Of a stretch of DNA of 16,041 nt, positions 7,481 to 14,782 are shown piece after piece. The stretch lies in contig DAQG01000035.1 of assembly GCA_002502785.1 (NCBI GenBank), positions 1-16,041 on the forward strand, given 5' to 3'. The stretch's first letter is position 1. Every line of letters begins with the position of its first letter. The position numbers and the translations under genes are program-made. This DNA is from Methanothrix harundinacea. GTDB taxonomy: Archaea > Halobacteriota > Methanosarcinia > Methanotrichales > Methanotrichaceae. Below the pieces are notes generated by a model. It saw only the letters and a list, made by a program, of their open reading frames with translations. It made no database searches and had not been told where the DNA came from.

Positions 7481-7583
7481 GTACAATAATGAGGGCTGAG
7501 ACCTGCCGGTGAAGGAGATCCACTCGCAGGAACCCCGTTTTCACGACGTTTCTTCCCTCCAGAACGATCCTTAAATATACCAT
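7431..7583 (-). CDS. Doubtful small ORF, 50 residues
   Basis: From ATG 7583 the frame encodes MVYLRIVLEGRNVVKTGF and continues with alternating hydrophobic residues (..RVDLLHRQVSALIIVPD..), then a basic tail. A GGTGG lies about 9 bases upstream. The pattern looks like beta-strands of a small protein, not random shadow sequence. Against it, the ORF overlaps the likely DUF63 promoter on the other strand and its tail is coded by the polypurine tract. I do not recognise it. The frame also remains open upstream to 7649. Confidence 0.22.
   Translation of the reverse strand: MVYLRIVLEGRNVVKTGFLRVDLLHRQVSALIIVPDKKGSGERWRQREKW
7571..7579 (+). promoter_or_regulatory. TATA box of the DUF63 gene
   Basis: TTAAATATA follows a GATCC stretch that could serve as BRE. 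It lies about 70 bases upstream of the TTG start at 7644, predicting a leader of roughly 40 bases that contains AGGAG at 7629-7633. Confidence 0.5.
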
Positions 7584-7643
7584 GCCGCCACCACTTCCTG
7601 CCAATTCCGCCTTGAACAGATCGTCGAGAGGAGCTGGGCCCCA

Positions 7644-8450
7644 TTGCATCCCTGGATATACAAATACTACATAGATCCCATCATTTACGATTCGGGCTAC
7701 AACCCGGTGAACACCATCACCTGGGCCTTGATCCTGGGTGGGATGCTTCTTTTGATCCTCAGGCTGTTTCGGAAGCTCGATATAAAGCTTGATGAGCAGT
7801 TCGTCATCAGCACCACGCCTTACATACTGGCGGGCTCAAGCCTCCGGGTCGTCGAAGACGCAAACATAGTGGCGGCCCCCCTCAAGTACCTGCTCATAAC
7901 GCCGTTCATCTATTTCCTGGTGGCCGTGGTGGCGTTGGCATGTCTTGTATTCTGCAGATGGGCTATGAAGGAGCGGTATCTGAACGGCTACTCTCTGATC
8001 GGCCTATTGTGGACGGGGATCAACCTTCTGGTCTTAGCCTCGAAAGGAATAGAGAGCCTCTGGACGCCGGCGGCGATATTTTCGATAGGATCGGCCGCAA
8101 CCCTGGTGGCGTGGGCGGTCGTGTCCCGATTTAAGCTCCGTTTTCTTTTGGACCGTCTCAACCTTCTGATCCTCTATGCTCACATGCTGGACGCCAGCTC
8201 CACCTACGTTGGTGTGGACTGGTTCGGCTACCACGAAAAGCACGTCCTTCCCCAGTTTCTGATCGACCTCACCGGGACGGCTCTGGTGATGTTTCCCCTC
8301 AAGCTTCTGATTTTGGTGCCGGTTCTGACCCTGATCGATGACGCCCTCAGAGACGACCCCTCTCTAAAAAACCTGACCAAGCTTGCCCTCCTCACCCTGG
8401 GCCTAGCTCCGGCTCTGAGAAATTCCATCAGGCTGAGCCTTGGGATCTGA
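7644..8450 (+). CDS. DUF63 family polytopic membrane protein
   Basis: This is a 268-residue integral membrane protein of the euryarchaeal DUF63 family, whose function I do not know. The N-terminus matches the family pattern (YIDPIIYDSGYNPVNTITW, residues 9-27). Hydrophobic segments lie near 24-42, 82-104, 117-132, 142-160, 172-182, 205-230 and 246-258. Conserved-looking polar residues sit in or next to membrane segments: SLRVVEDA (66-73), HMLDASSTYVGVDW (180-193) and YHEKH (196-200). This could mean a buried active or binding site. The start is TTG 7644, supported by AGGAG about 10 bases upstream and by the family N-terminus; no ATG fits. It stands alone, divergent from psmB and convergent with the PIN-KH gene. 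Confidence 0.86.
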   Translation: MHPWIYKYYIDPIIYDSGYNPVNTITWALILGGMLLLILRLFRKLDIKLDEQFVISTTPYILAGSSLRVVEDANIVAAPLKYLLITPFIYFLVAVVALACLVFCRWAMKERYLNGYSLIGLLWTGINLLVLASKGIESLWTPAAIFSIGSAATLVAWAVVSRFKLRFLLDRLNLLILYAHMLDASSTYVGVDWFGYHEKHVLPQFLIDLTGTALVMFPLKLLILVPVLTLIDDALRDDPSLKNLTKLALLTLGLAPALRNSIRLSLGI

Positions 8451-8480
8451 AGGTCTGGAATCTGGAGGGTATGGGGATCT

Positions 8481-8508
8481 GAAGAAAAAGATGAGGAAAA
8501 GGATGAGG
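8481..8508 (-). terminator. U-rich terminator of the PIN-KH gene
   Basis: Just past the stop codon at 8515, the minus strand carries CCTCATCCTTTTCCTCATC followed by TTTTTCTTC. Several U4-U5 runs in a pyrimidine-rich RNA are typical of FttA-dependent archaeal terminators. No hairpin is needed or seen. Confidence 0.5.
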
Positions 8509-8514
8509 AGCTCT

Positions 8515-10326
8515 TTAGTCCCGGATCTTGCGGGCCTCGAGCTTCTCACCGTGCTTCAGCCTCAGCATGATCTGTTTGGCAAGGTCTGAGGACTTCACCA
8601 TCCGGATGTCGCCCCTCCGGCCGACGGTGGCGGTGAATACAGGCTCCTTTCCGACGAAGATCTCGACCCTATCGCCGGGCTTTCCGCCCACCCAGATCGC
8701 CAGGTGGCGACCGGTGTCCTCGATGTGGGGGCTGAGAGCCTCTTCCCGGCCATCGAAGGTCTGGATGTCGATGTGGATGCCTAGAGACTTCTCGATCTGC
8801 TCGATTCTCTTTCCCGATTTTCCTATGACCTTCGCAGCTTCGTTCTCCTGGACCTTTACCACGGCCGAGGAGTCGCTGATCATCTCCACCTCGAAGGGGC
8901 CCTTCAGGTGGCTTCTCATCTCCTCTTCGACCTGGCGGGAGGCGAGGTCCCATGAGGCGGGCTTCTTTCCTTCGGGAGTGATCGGCATGATCACGATCTC
9001 TTCGCCGTAGGTGTAGAGCTCGTACTCGGCCCGTCCCGTCTCAAAGTCCTTGACGACGATGACGGGTCGGGACAGGTCCGCCTCGATCATGCCCGATGGC
9101 ACCTTGACCATGAACTCTACGTCCATGACTTTTGATACCTCACCCTTCTCGATGAATACGATGGTGTCGATCACTTGGGGTATCATCCCCAGGTCCACCC
9201 TTCCGATCAGCCTTTGGAGAGCATCGATCGGCTTGTTGGCGTGGATCACCCCGATCATCCCGACCCCGGCCATCCTCAGGTCTGCGAAGACCTGGAAGTC
9301 ATTCGTCTTTCTGACCTCGTCGTAGATGGTGTAGTCTGGCCTCACCAGAAGGAGTATGTCGGCCGAGGCCTCCATGCTACCCTCCAGGGGTCCGTACTGG
9401 GTGATCTCCGGCGGGACCTGGAGGTCTCTTGGAGCTTCCAGGGTCTTGACGACGTAGTCGCACTTCTGCAGATACTTGACAACCCCCGCGGCGAAGGTGG
9501 ACTTGCCGGACCCCGGAGGACCTGCGATCATTATTCCCCTGTGGGCCTCTTTCAGCCTCGCCTTCAGCTCGTCGCTGTGCCTGTAATCCTCCAAGTCGAC
9601 TCTGGCTACGGGCCTGACCGCCGTTATCTCGAGCCCGTCGGAGAAGGGGGGCCTGGCGATGGCGATCCTCATGGGGCCGAGCTGGACCACGGCGGCACCG
9701 ATCTTCTCCATCTCGATGTGGGCGTCGGGGTCCGACTTGACCCTCTCGAAGATCTCCCTAACCATCTCTCGAAGGTCTCTCTCGCTCAAGCTCCTGTTAC
9801 CTATCTTCACCAGGCTGAACTCTCCAACCTTCCCTCTCTTTGCCATGGGAACGGTGCTCTCTTTGAGGTGGACGGATAGGGTGTCGGGGGTGAAGTACTT
9901 CTCGAGAGTGATGGGTTTGATCTCACCCCTCTGGGGGCGGACGTACTCGACTTCGATCCCCATCGCTTCGGCCACCCTGGACTGTATCGAGTCGCTGGTG
10001 AGGAAGAAGGCCCCGATGTCCAAAGCGACGTCTCGTATCATGGCGTCGATCTCGCCGCCACCTGCGAGCTTGATCTGGTCCAGGTCCGGCCTCACGCCTA
10101 CGTATTCCAGTTCGATCTTGCCGGACTTTGCCAGCTCCGAGAGGCGTCTCAACTCTTCAAGCCCCTTGATCCCGGTCTCGCGGCCGTGGTTGGCCTGGGC
10201 CTCCAGCTCCGCCACCACCGCTTCGGGGACTACAACTCGTTTGCCCAGATACTCGCCGGAGGCCACCTTGGCTGAAACTCTGCCGTCGATCACCACGCTC
10301 GTATCAGGCACTATACAATCTACCAT
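8515..10326 (-). CDS. PIN domain-ATPase-KH domain protein (PINc/VapC family ATPase, COG1855 type)
   Basis: This is a 603-residue three-part protein. The N-terminal PIN nuclease-like domain (about 1-125) keeps acidic residues D8 (VPDTS), E40, D94 and D112. A VirB11/secretion-type ATPase core follows, with Walker A GPPGSGKS (269-276) and an acidic pair D336-E337 in the IYDEVR region. The C-terminal KH domain has VIGKSGKRI (500-508). It probably cleaves or remodels RNA in an ATP-dependent way, but I know of no firm assignment of substrate. ATG 10326 is preferred over ATG 10338: family members begin about two residues before the IVPDTS motif, and GAAGG sits directly against the upstream ATG. A TATA-like element 30 bases upstream would give a nearly leaderless message. 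Despite the VapC label it is not a small toxin: no antitoxin partner is present. Confidence 0.9.
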   Translation of the reverse strand: MVDCIVPDTSVVIDGRVSAKVASGEYLGKRVVVPEAVVAELEAQANHGRETGIKGLEELRRLSELAKSGKIELEYVGVRPDLDQIKLAGGGEIDAMIRDVALDIGAFFLTSDSIQSRVAEAMGIEVEYVRPQRGEIKPITLEKYFTPDTLSVHLKESTVPMAKRGKVGEFSLVKIGNRSLSERDLREMVREIFERVKSDPDAHIEMEKIGAAVVQLGPMRIAIARPPFSDGLEITAVRPVARVDLEDYRHSDELKARLKEAHRGIMIAGPPGSGKSTFAAGVVKYLQKCDYVVKTLEAPRDLQVPPEITQYGPLEGSMEASADILLLVRPDYTIYDEVRKTNDFQVFADLRMAGVGMIGVIHANKPIDALQRLIGRVDLGMIPQVIDTIVFIEKGEVSKVMDVEFMVKVPSGMIEADLSRPVIVVKDFETGRAEYELYTYGEEIVIMPITPEGKKPASWDLASRQVEEEMRSHLKGPFEVEMISDSSAVVKVQENEAAKVIGKSGKRIEQIEKSLGIHIDIQTFDGREEALSPHIEDTGRHLAIWVGGKPGDRVEIFVGKEPVFTATVGRRGDIRMVKSSDLAKQIMLRLKHGEKLEARKIRD

Positions 10327-10350
10327 TGTAATAAACATCCTTCAGTTAGT

Positions 10351-10359
10351 TATTTAGTA
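10351..10359 (-). promoter_or_regulatory. TATA-like element of the PIN-KH gene
   Basis: The minus strand reads TACTAAATA, about 30 bases before the chosen ATG at 10326, which predicts a very short or absent leader. It lies in the 58-base gap after the upstream gene, together with a T5 run that could end the upstream transcript. Confidence 0.35.
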
Positions 10360-10384
10360 CTTGTGATTGAAACCAAAAACGATA

Positions 10385-11107
10385 TCAGAGATAGGCGATG
10401 TCCATCTCTCTCTTTTCGGCTATCCCCTCAAGAACCTCGTCGATTCCCATCTGTCGCCGGATCTGGCGGGCGGCCATCACCACTATGACGGATCGGCCGT
10501 ACTTGTGAACCGTCTTAATCTTTGTGGTATCCTCGTCAAAGCCAGGATCCAGCCTTCTGAGAATGCAGATCTTGAAGCCACTCTCCACGAAATCGCCGTC
10601 GTCTTTGTGGCCGAACTCTATGCAGACCATACTCCTTTCCTGGATTATCCTGTAGTCCACATCGTAGCTGGCAAAGGCGTTTCTGTCGTAGAGCTTCTTG
10701 TCGGCGAGGGCTGGCCGAAGATCCTCTTCGACGACCGAGTTCGCCAGTTCCAGCAGCTTTTTTTGAGCCTCTCTGGAGTGCTCCATACACTTGGCTATGG
10801 TGAAGAGGTTGAGGTGGGATAGAGGCTGCTTTTTGGCGTGGCAGTAAGCTCGCGGCTCCACGACGCCGAAGTCGCCCTCACCAGGGAAGAAGGACGGAGA
10901 GTAATTGTCGCAGCTGCAGCATTTAATCAGGATCAGGGTATCTTTGCTTAGGAAGGGGGCCATGCCTTCTATGAAGGCGAGGATCTCCCCCATTTGAGGG
11001 CTCACGCCCTCGGGCAAGCTCTGCTGGGCCGCCTTGACTGCGAAGAGCAGCTCGCCCTGGTTATCCTCCTCTTCCTTGTCGTTCTCCTCTTCCGTATCAG
11101 CCTTCAT
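10385..11107 (-). CDS. Unrecognised 240-residue protein with Cys/His cluster
   Basis: I do not recognise this protein. The first 17 residues are very acidic (TEEENDKEEEDNQ). Then come a helical stretch and KCCSCDNYSPSFF with C63, C64 and C66, followed by YCH (C89, H90), H98, C107 and H110. This spacing could hold a metal ion or an iron-sulfur cluster. The C-terminal half is alpha/beta, with a likely strand near VCIEFGHKDDGDFVESGFKI and a region rich in Lys and Arg. No membrane segment or signal peptide is seen. The ATG at 11107 has only a weak GGAAAGAG upstream, but a TATA box lies about 30 bases before it, fitting a short-leader message. It precedes the PIN-KH gene on the same strand, with a separate promoter likely for the latter. 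Divergent to the por operon. Confidence 0.75.
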   Translation of the reverse strand: MKADTEEENDKEEEDNQGELLFAVKAAQQSLPEGVSPQMGEILAFIEGMAPFLSKDTLILIKCCSCDNYSPSFFPGEGDFGVVEPRAYCHAKKQPLSHLNLFTIAKCMEHSREAQKKLLELANSVVEEDLRPALADKKLYDRNAFASYDVDYRIIQERSMVCIEFGHKDDGDFVESGFKICILRRLDPGFDEDTTKIKTVHKYGRSVIVVMAARQIRRQMGIDEVLEGIAEKREMDIAYL

Positions 11108-11136
11108 GGGAAACTCTTTCCATTAGGCGTGCGTCC

Positions 11137-11146
11137 GATATAAAAA
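11137..11146 (-). promoter_or_regulatory. TATA box in the divergent region before the por operon
   Basis: The minus strand reads TTTTTATATC, about 30 bases before ATG 11107. The same bases read GATATAAAAA on the + strand and could also drive the por operon with a leader of about 60 bases. A second + strand candidate is GCTATATC at 11185-11192, but it would place the start of transcription inside the porG ribosome site. Confidence 0.5.
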
Positions 11147-11213
11147 TGTGGTGATGCACCGCCATCGCCTCCATCTCCGAAAAGGCTATATCCTGTAGCG
11201 GCCTCACGCCGAT

Positions 11214-11221
11214 GAGGAGGT
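11214..11221 (+). promoter_or_regulatory. Ribosome binding site that fixes the TTG start of porG
   Basis: GAGGAGGT lies 7 bases before TTG 11229. It is a near-perfect anti-16S match, and the protein N-terminus KEIRFHGRGGQG begins right after, so the TTG is very likely the start. Confidence 0.75.
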
Positions 11222-11228
11222 CAGCCGG

Positions 11229-11768
11229 TTGAAGGAGATTCGATTTCACGGCCGGGGTGGCCAGGGAGCTGTTACTGCTGCTGAGTTGATAGCTATTGCG
11301 GCTTTTGAAGATAAAAAGTACTCCCAGGCTTTCCCCGCCTTTGGTGTGGAGCGACGAGGCGCTCCAGTCATGGCTTTTGCCCGAATTGCTAACGAGCCGA
11401 TCCGGGTCAGGAGCCAGATATACGAGCCTGATTACGTCATAGTTCAGGACGTCACCCTGCTGGACGTCGTCGACGTGGCGAGCGGCCTTAAGCCAGAAGG
11501 CAAGATAATAATCAACACAGACAGGAATGAGAAAGACCTGAAGCTAAAAACGAAAGCGAAGGTCGTCACCATCGACGCCACCAAGATCGCTCTTGAGAAG
11601 TTGGGCAGACCCATCGTAAACACCACGATGCTCGGCGCCTTCTGTGGTGCCACCGGCGAGATCAGCCTTGAGAGCATAAACAAGGCCATTTTGGGCAGGT
11701 TCAGCGGAGCTCTCGGGGAGAAGAATCTGAACGCCATAAAGACCGCTTTTGAGGGGGTTTCCCAATGA
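11229..11768 (+). CDS. porG: Pyruvate:ferredoxin oxidoreductase gamma subunit
   Basis: This 179-residue gamma subunit belongs to the four-subunit enzyme that interconverts pyruvate and acetyl-CoA plus CO2 with ferredoxin. In a methanogen the main flow is towards pyruvate for biosynthesis. The family signature FHGRGGQGAVTAAELIA begins at residue 5 and includes the glycine-rich loop that contacts CoA or the thiamine-carrying subunits. The length is typical for a gamma subunit. It starts with TTG behind a very strong ribosome site. The end overlaps porD by 4 bases (ATGA at 11765-11768), showing translational coupling and equal output. It is first in the order gamma-delta-alpha-beta, which is usual for archaeal Por. 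Confidence 0.94.
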   Translation: MKEIRFHGRGGQGAVTAAELIAIAAFEDKKYSQAFPAFGVERRGAPVMAFARIANEPIRVRSQIYEPDYVIVQDVTLLDVVDVASGLKPEGKIIINTDRNEKDLKLKTKAKVVTIDATKIALEKLGRPIVNTTMLGAFCGATGEISLESINKAILGRFSGALGEKNLNAIKTAFEGVSQ

Positions 11769-12022
11769 GCAAATGTGGAGTTAGAATGGTGGTGGAGCCG
11801 GGCAGCACCGAGATCACCAAGACCGGTGCCTGGAGAACCTTCGTGCCGGTCTTCGATCACGATAAGTGCATCAAGTGCAGCCTCTGCGAGATCTACTGTC
11901 CAGAGAGCTGCATCCACCAGATCGAGGGCAACTTCGTCCCTGATCTCGACTACTGCAAGGGGTGCAGCGTCTGCGCCCACGAGTGTCCTCGGGAAGCGAT
12001 CACCATGGTCCTGGAGGAATAA
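11765..12022 (+). CDS. porD: Pyruvate:ferredoxin oxidoreductase delta subunit (2x[4Fe-4S])
   Basis: This is an 85-residue ferredoxin-like subunit that passes electrons from the thiamine centre to external ferredoxin. Two CxxCxxCxxxC motifs are complete: C35, C38, C41, C45 and C64, C67, C70, C74. Each should hold part of two [4Fe-4S] clusters in the usual crossed manner. The N-terminal 30 residues (..VEPGSTEITKTGAWRTFVPVF) are the typical arm of Por delta. The ATG overlaps the porG stop codon. The porA ATG follows 3 bases after its TAA, with GGAGG inside the end of porD as ribosome site. Confidence 0.95.
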   Translation: MSKCGVRMVVEPGSTEITKTGAWRTFVPVFDHDKCIKCSLCEIYCPESCIHQIEGNFVPDLDYCKGCSVCAHECPREAITMVLEE

Positions 12023-12025
12023 TAA

Positions 12026-13204
12026 ATGATGAAAGTGGTGGAAGGATCCTATGCGATAGCCGACGCCGTTCGGTGTTGTTCTCCCGACGTCGTCTCGGTC
12101 TATCCGATCACGCCCCAGACCCACATCGTGGAGCACCTCTCAGAGTTCGTGGCCGACGGAAAGCTCGACTGCGGGTACATCAACGTCGATTCGGAGTTCT
12201 CCTCTCTCTCGTCCCTCATCGGGGCGAGCGCTGCGGGAGCTCGGACCTACACCTCGACCACCAGCCAGGGGCTGGCCCTTATGTTCGAGGTTCTCTACAA
12301 CGTCTCGGGGATGCGTCTGCCCATCGTCATGACGACGGTGAATAGAGCTCTAAGCGCTCCTCTGAGCATCTGGAACGATCAGCAGGATGCTCTGGGTGCG
12401 AGGGACTCGGGCTGGATTCAGATCTACGCCGAGAACGTCCAGGAAGCGATCGATCTCACGCCCCAGCTCTACAAGATATCAGAGGACCCGAAGATCCTCA
12501 CGCCCTCGATGTCCTGTATGGACGGGTTCATCCTCACCCACGTCTACGAGCCTGTAGAGTTTCTTGACGAGGAGAAGGTCCGGGAGTTTCTGCCGCCCTT
12601 CAGGCCAGAGTACGTCCTCGATCCGAAGAACCCCAAGACCTTCGGAGCCTTCACCGATCCCAGCTGGTTTACCGAGTTCAAGTACCTCCAGCACCAGGCG
12701 ATGCAGAGGTCTCTCGAGAAGATCGAGGAGGTCTCCAAGGAGTTCGAGGAGGTATTCGGCCGGGGCTACGGCGGCCTCATCGACACTTACGCCATGGAGG
12801 ATGCCGAGATAGTCCTCGTCACCATGGGCTCGATCATAGGGACGATCAAAGAGGCGATCGACGAGCTGAGGTCTGAGGGCGTGAAGGTCGGTCTAGTCAA
12901 GATCAGATGCTATCGGCCCTTCCCGGCGGAGGCTCTCAAGAAGGCGTTAAAGGACGCAAACGTCATCGCCGTCATCGAGAAGGACGTCTCCATGGGGTAC
13001 GAGAGCGCTCTTCTCACGGACCTTAAAGGGGCGTTATACAACAGCTCCATCAGGACGCCGATCATAGGGTTTGCGGTGGGCCTTGGCGGTCGAGATGTGG
13101 GGATCAAGCACATAAGATCGATGGTCGAGAAGGCGTCAAAGGTGAAGGATGCCGGTATCGAGTCCGAGTTTGAGATCTTCGAAGTGAAGCCAGAGTGTCT
13201 CTAG
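12026..13204 (+). CDS. porA: Pyruvate:ferredoxin oxidoreductase alpha subunit
   Basis: This 392-residue alpha subunit forms the substrate side of the active site together with the beta subunit. The substrate-binding stretch YPITPQT is at 26-32. E57 in VDSEFSS lies where the glutamate that activates thiamine diphosphate is expected. NRALSAPLSIWNDQQD (106-121) contains the conserved arginine, R107, that contacts the carboxylate in this family. The C-terminal part has the transketolase-like C domain (AEIVLVTMGSIIGTIKEAID). Two start codons are in tandem (ATG ATG at 12026); the family N-terminus fits either. The length and the gamma-delta-alpha-beta order argue for pyruvate over 2-oxoglutarate or 2-oxoisovalerate as substrate. 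porB follows after 10 bases. Confidence 0.95.
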   Translation: MMKVVEGSYAIADAVRCCSPDVVSVYPITPQTHIVEHLSEFVADGKLDCGYINVDSEFSSLSSLIGASAAGARTYTSTTSQGLALMFEVLYNVSGMRLPIVMTTVNRALSAPLSIWNDQQDALGARDSGWIQIYAENVQEAIDLTPQLYKISEDPKILTPSMSCMDGFILTHVYEPVEFLDEEKVREFLPPFRPEYVLDPKNPKTFGAFTDPSWFTEFKYLQHQAMQRSLEKIEEVSKEFEEVFGRGYGGLIDTYAMEDAEIVLVTMGSIIGTIKEAIDELRSEGVKVGLVKIRCYRPFPAEALKKALKDANVIAVIEKDVSMGYESALLTDLKGALYNSSIRTPIIGFAVGLGGRDVGIKHIRSMVEKASKVKDAGIESEFEIFEVKPECL

Positions 13205-13214
13205 GAGGATTATC

Positions 13215-14093
13215 ATGCAAGAGAGTTTGTTTGCACCCGGCCACAGGGCCTGCGCAGGATGTGGAATGCCCACGGCCATAAAGCTCGTCCTAGACGCCGC
13301 GGGGCCCAACACCATAGTCACCTCGCCCACCGGATGTCTTGAGGTCACGTCGACCCCCTTCCCGGAGAGCTCCTGGAGGGTCCCCTGGATTCACTCCCTC
13401 TTCGAGAATGCCGCGGCCGTGGCCTCCGGTGTGGAGGTCGCCCTCAAGAAGTTCAGGAAGACCGATATAAACCTCCTGGTCATAGGCGGTGACGGGAGCA
13501 CCTTCGACATAGGGATCGGAGCTATCTCGGGGATGTTCGACCGGGGTCACAGGATCACCTACGTCTGTTACGACAACGAGGCCTACATGAACACGGGGGT
13601 TCAGAGAAGCGGGTCGACCCCCTTCTGCGCCAAGACCACCACAACGCCGACGGGAAAGCTGAGCCTTGGAAACCCGAGGCCGAAAAAGGACATGCCTGCC
13701 ATCGCCGTCGCCCACAAGGTGCCTTACGTTGCCACGGCGTCGATCGCCTACCCGGTCGACCTTCGGCGAAAGGTGAAGAGGTCCCTGAAGGCCGATGGTC
13801 CGGCCTACATCCAGATCAGCGCCCCCTGCATCACAGGCTGGAGCTTCGAGGCTGGCGACACCATCGAGCAGGCGAGGCTCGCCGTCGAGACGTGTCTGTG
13901 GCCTCTATACGAGTACGTTGACGGGGTACTGGTGGGGGCAAAGAAGGTCCGGAGGAAGAGGCCTGTTGAGGACTACCTCAAGACCCAGGGCAGGTATAAG
14001 CACCTGTTCAAGGCGGAGGGTGGTGCCGAAGTTCTGGCCCAGATACAGGCGATGGCCGACGCCAACGCCGAGAAGTTCGGCCTTCTCGACTGA
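13215..14093 (+). CDS. porB: Pyruvate:ferredoxin oxidoreductase beta subunit (thiamine diphosphate-binding)
   Basis: This 292-residue beta subunit binds thiamine diphosphate and the proximal [4Fe-4S] cluster. Cluster ligands are C13 and C16 (ACAGC), C41 (TGC) and C205 (APC), all present. The thiamine-binding motif begins GGDGSTFDIG (91-100) and continues to N121 in YDNEAYMNTG. The tail after the last Cys is the extension expected of pyruvate-type enzymes. The ATG at 13215 has AGGAGG 7 bases upstream. The stop codon is part of a hairpin (14092-14114), which may mark a partial end of the por transcript before purO. Confidence 0.96.
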   Translation: MQESLFAPGHRACAGCGMPTAIKLVLDAAGPNTIVTSPTGCLEVTSTPFPESSWRVPWIHSLFENAAAVASGVEVALKKFRKTDINLLVIGGDGSTFDIGIGAISGMFDRGHRITYVCYDNEAYMNTGVQRSGSTPFCAKTTTTPTGKLSLGNPRPKKDMPAIAVAHKVPYVATASIAYPVDLRRKVKRSLKADGPAYIQISAPCITGWSFEAGDTIEQARLAVETCLWPLYEYVDGVLVGAKKVRRKRPVEDYLKTQGRYKHLFKAEGGAEVLAQIQAMADANAEKFGLLD

Positions 14094-14131
14094 GAGGGGT
14101 GCTAGGCCCCTCTTATCTCAAACCTTTTTTT
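14092..14131 (+). terminator. Hairpin plus U7 tract between porB and purO
   Basis: AGAGGGG (14093-14099) pairs with CCCCTCT (14107-14113) around a 7-base loop, with a possible extra G-U pair. Eleven bases later comes T7 (14125-14131), immediately before the purO ribosome site GGAGAT. It resembles an intrinsic terminator or attenuator. Because no clear separate purO promoter is visible, some read-through is likely. Confidence 0.5.
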
Positions 14132-14142
14132 GGAGATAGAAA

Positions 14143-14748
14143 ATGTATGTTGGAAGGATCGTAGTCATAGGCAGGACGAAAGGCCGCTCCTGGGTCGGGT
14201 ATCGGGTATCGTCCCGCTCTTTTCCCAACCGCAGAGGTGTCATCCGGGGCGAGACGGTCCTCGTCTCGCCGAGGGACCCAAAAGATCTCGAGAAGAACCC
14301 CTACATCGCCTACAACTGCATTCGACTGGCAGGGAAGGCGGCTGTCGTCGCCAACGGCACTCAGGCCGACATGATCGCAGAGAAGATCGAAGATGGGACG
14401 ACGCCCCTCGATGCCATCGCCTTCAGCCTTACTGCTTACGGCTACGAGAGGGATGAGCTGGACACCCCCAGGATCGCCGGGGTCGTGATGGGTGGCCGTG
14501 GGTGGCTTGGGATCGCAAGGAAAGGTGAGATCAGAGCGAAGGAGTTCGACCTTTCCGAAGATGCGGCCTTTCTGGTCGCCACCTACGAGAAGACGGAGTT
14601 TGAGGCGGTGAGGGTCGCAGGGATGAGCGCCGATGAGATCGCAAAGGCAGCCTTCGGCCTGGACCTGGAGCTGCCCGTATGCTCGGCGTCGGCCTTCGAG
14701 TCGGACGATGGTTTCACATTGGCGGTATACAACCCCGAGCCTGAATGA
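14143..14748 (+). CDS. purO: Archaeal-type IMP cyclohydrolase
   Basis: This is a 201-residue enzyme that closes 5-formyl-AICAR to IMP, the last step of purine synthesis. It replaces the bacterial PurH cyclase in many archaea. The sequence follows the archaeal PurO family: start MYVGRIVVIGRT, GYRVSSRSFPNR in the first 30 residues, YIAYNCIRL, and ANGTQADMI. The length equals that of known PurO proteins (about 200). The ATG has GGAGAT 8 bases upstream. In the usual archaeal route the formyl group is added by PurP from formate; no purP gene is in this window. purO lies between porB and ftr, and only 34 bases separate it from ftr, so these two are probably co-transcribed. Confidence 0.93.
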   Translation: MYVGRIVVIGRTKGRSWVGYRVSSRSFPNRRGVIRGETVLVSPRDPKDLEKNPYIAYNCIRLAGKAAVVANGTQADMIAEKIEDGTTPLDAIAFSLTAYGYERDELDTPRIAGVVMGGRGWLGIARKGEIRAKEFDLSEDAAFLVATYEKTEFEAVRVAGMSADEIAKAAFGLDLELPVCSASAFESDDGFTLAVYNPEPE

Positions 14749-14782
14749 AAAATGGAATTGCTGATTTTGAGGAGTGGACGGG

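Noticed and set aside
8515..10326. Toxin-antitoxin interpretation of the PIN (VapC-like) domain
   Set aside because: The PIN domain is fused to an ATPase and KH domain in a 600-residue protein and no small antitoxin gene lies upstream.
9175..10357. Overlapping + strand open frames opposite the PIN-KH gene
   Set aside because: They mirror a protein with intact PIN, Walker A and KH motifs; no ribosome sites or family features are seen.
11108..11228. C/D box-like RNA around GTGATGC near 11150
   Set aside because: The C-box match is imperfect and no D box (CTGA) follows at a suitable distance.
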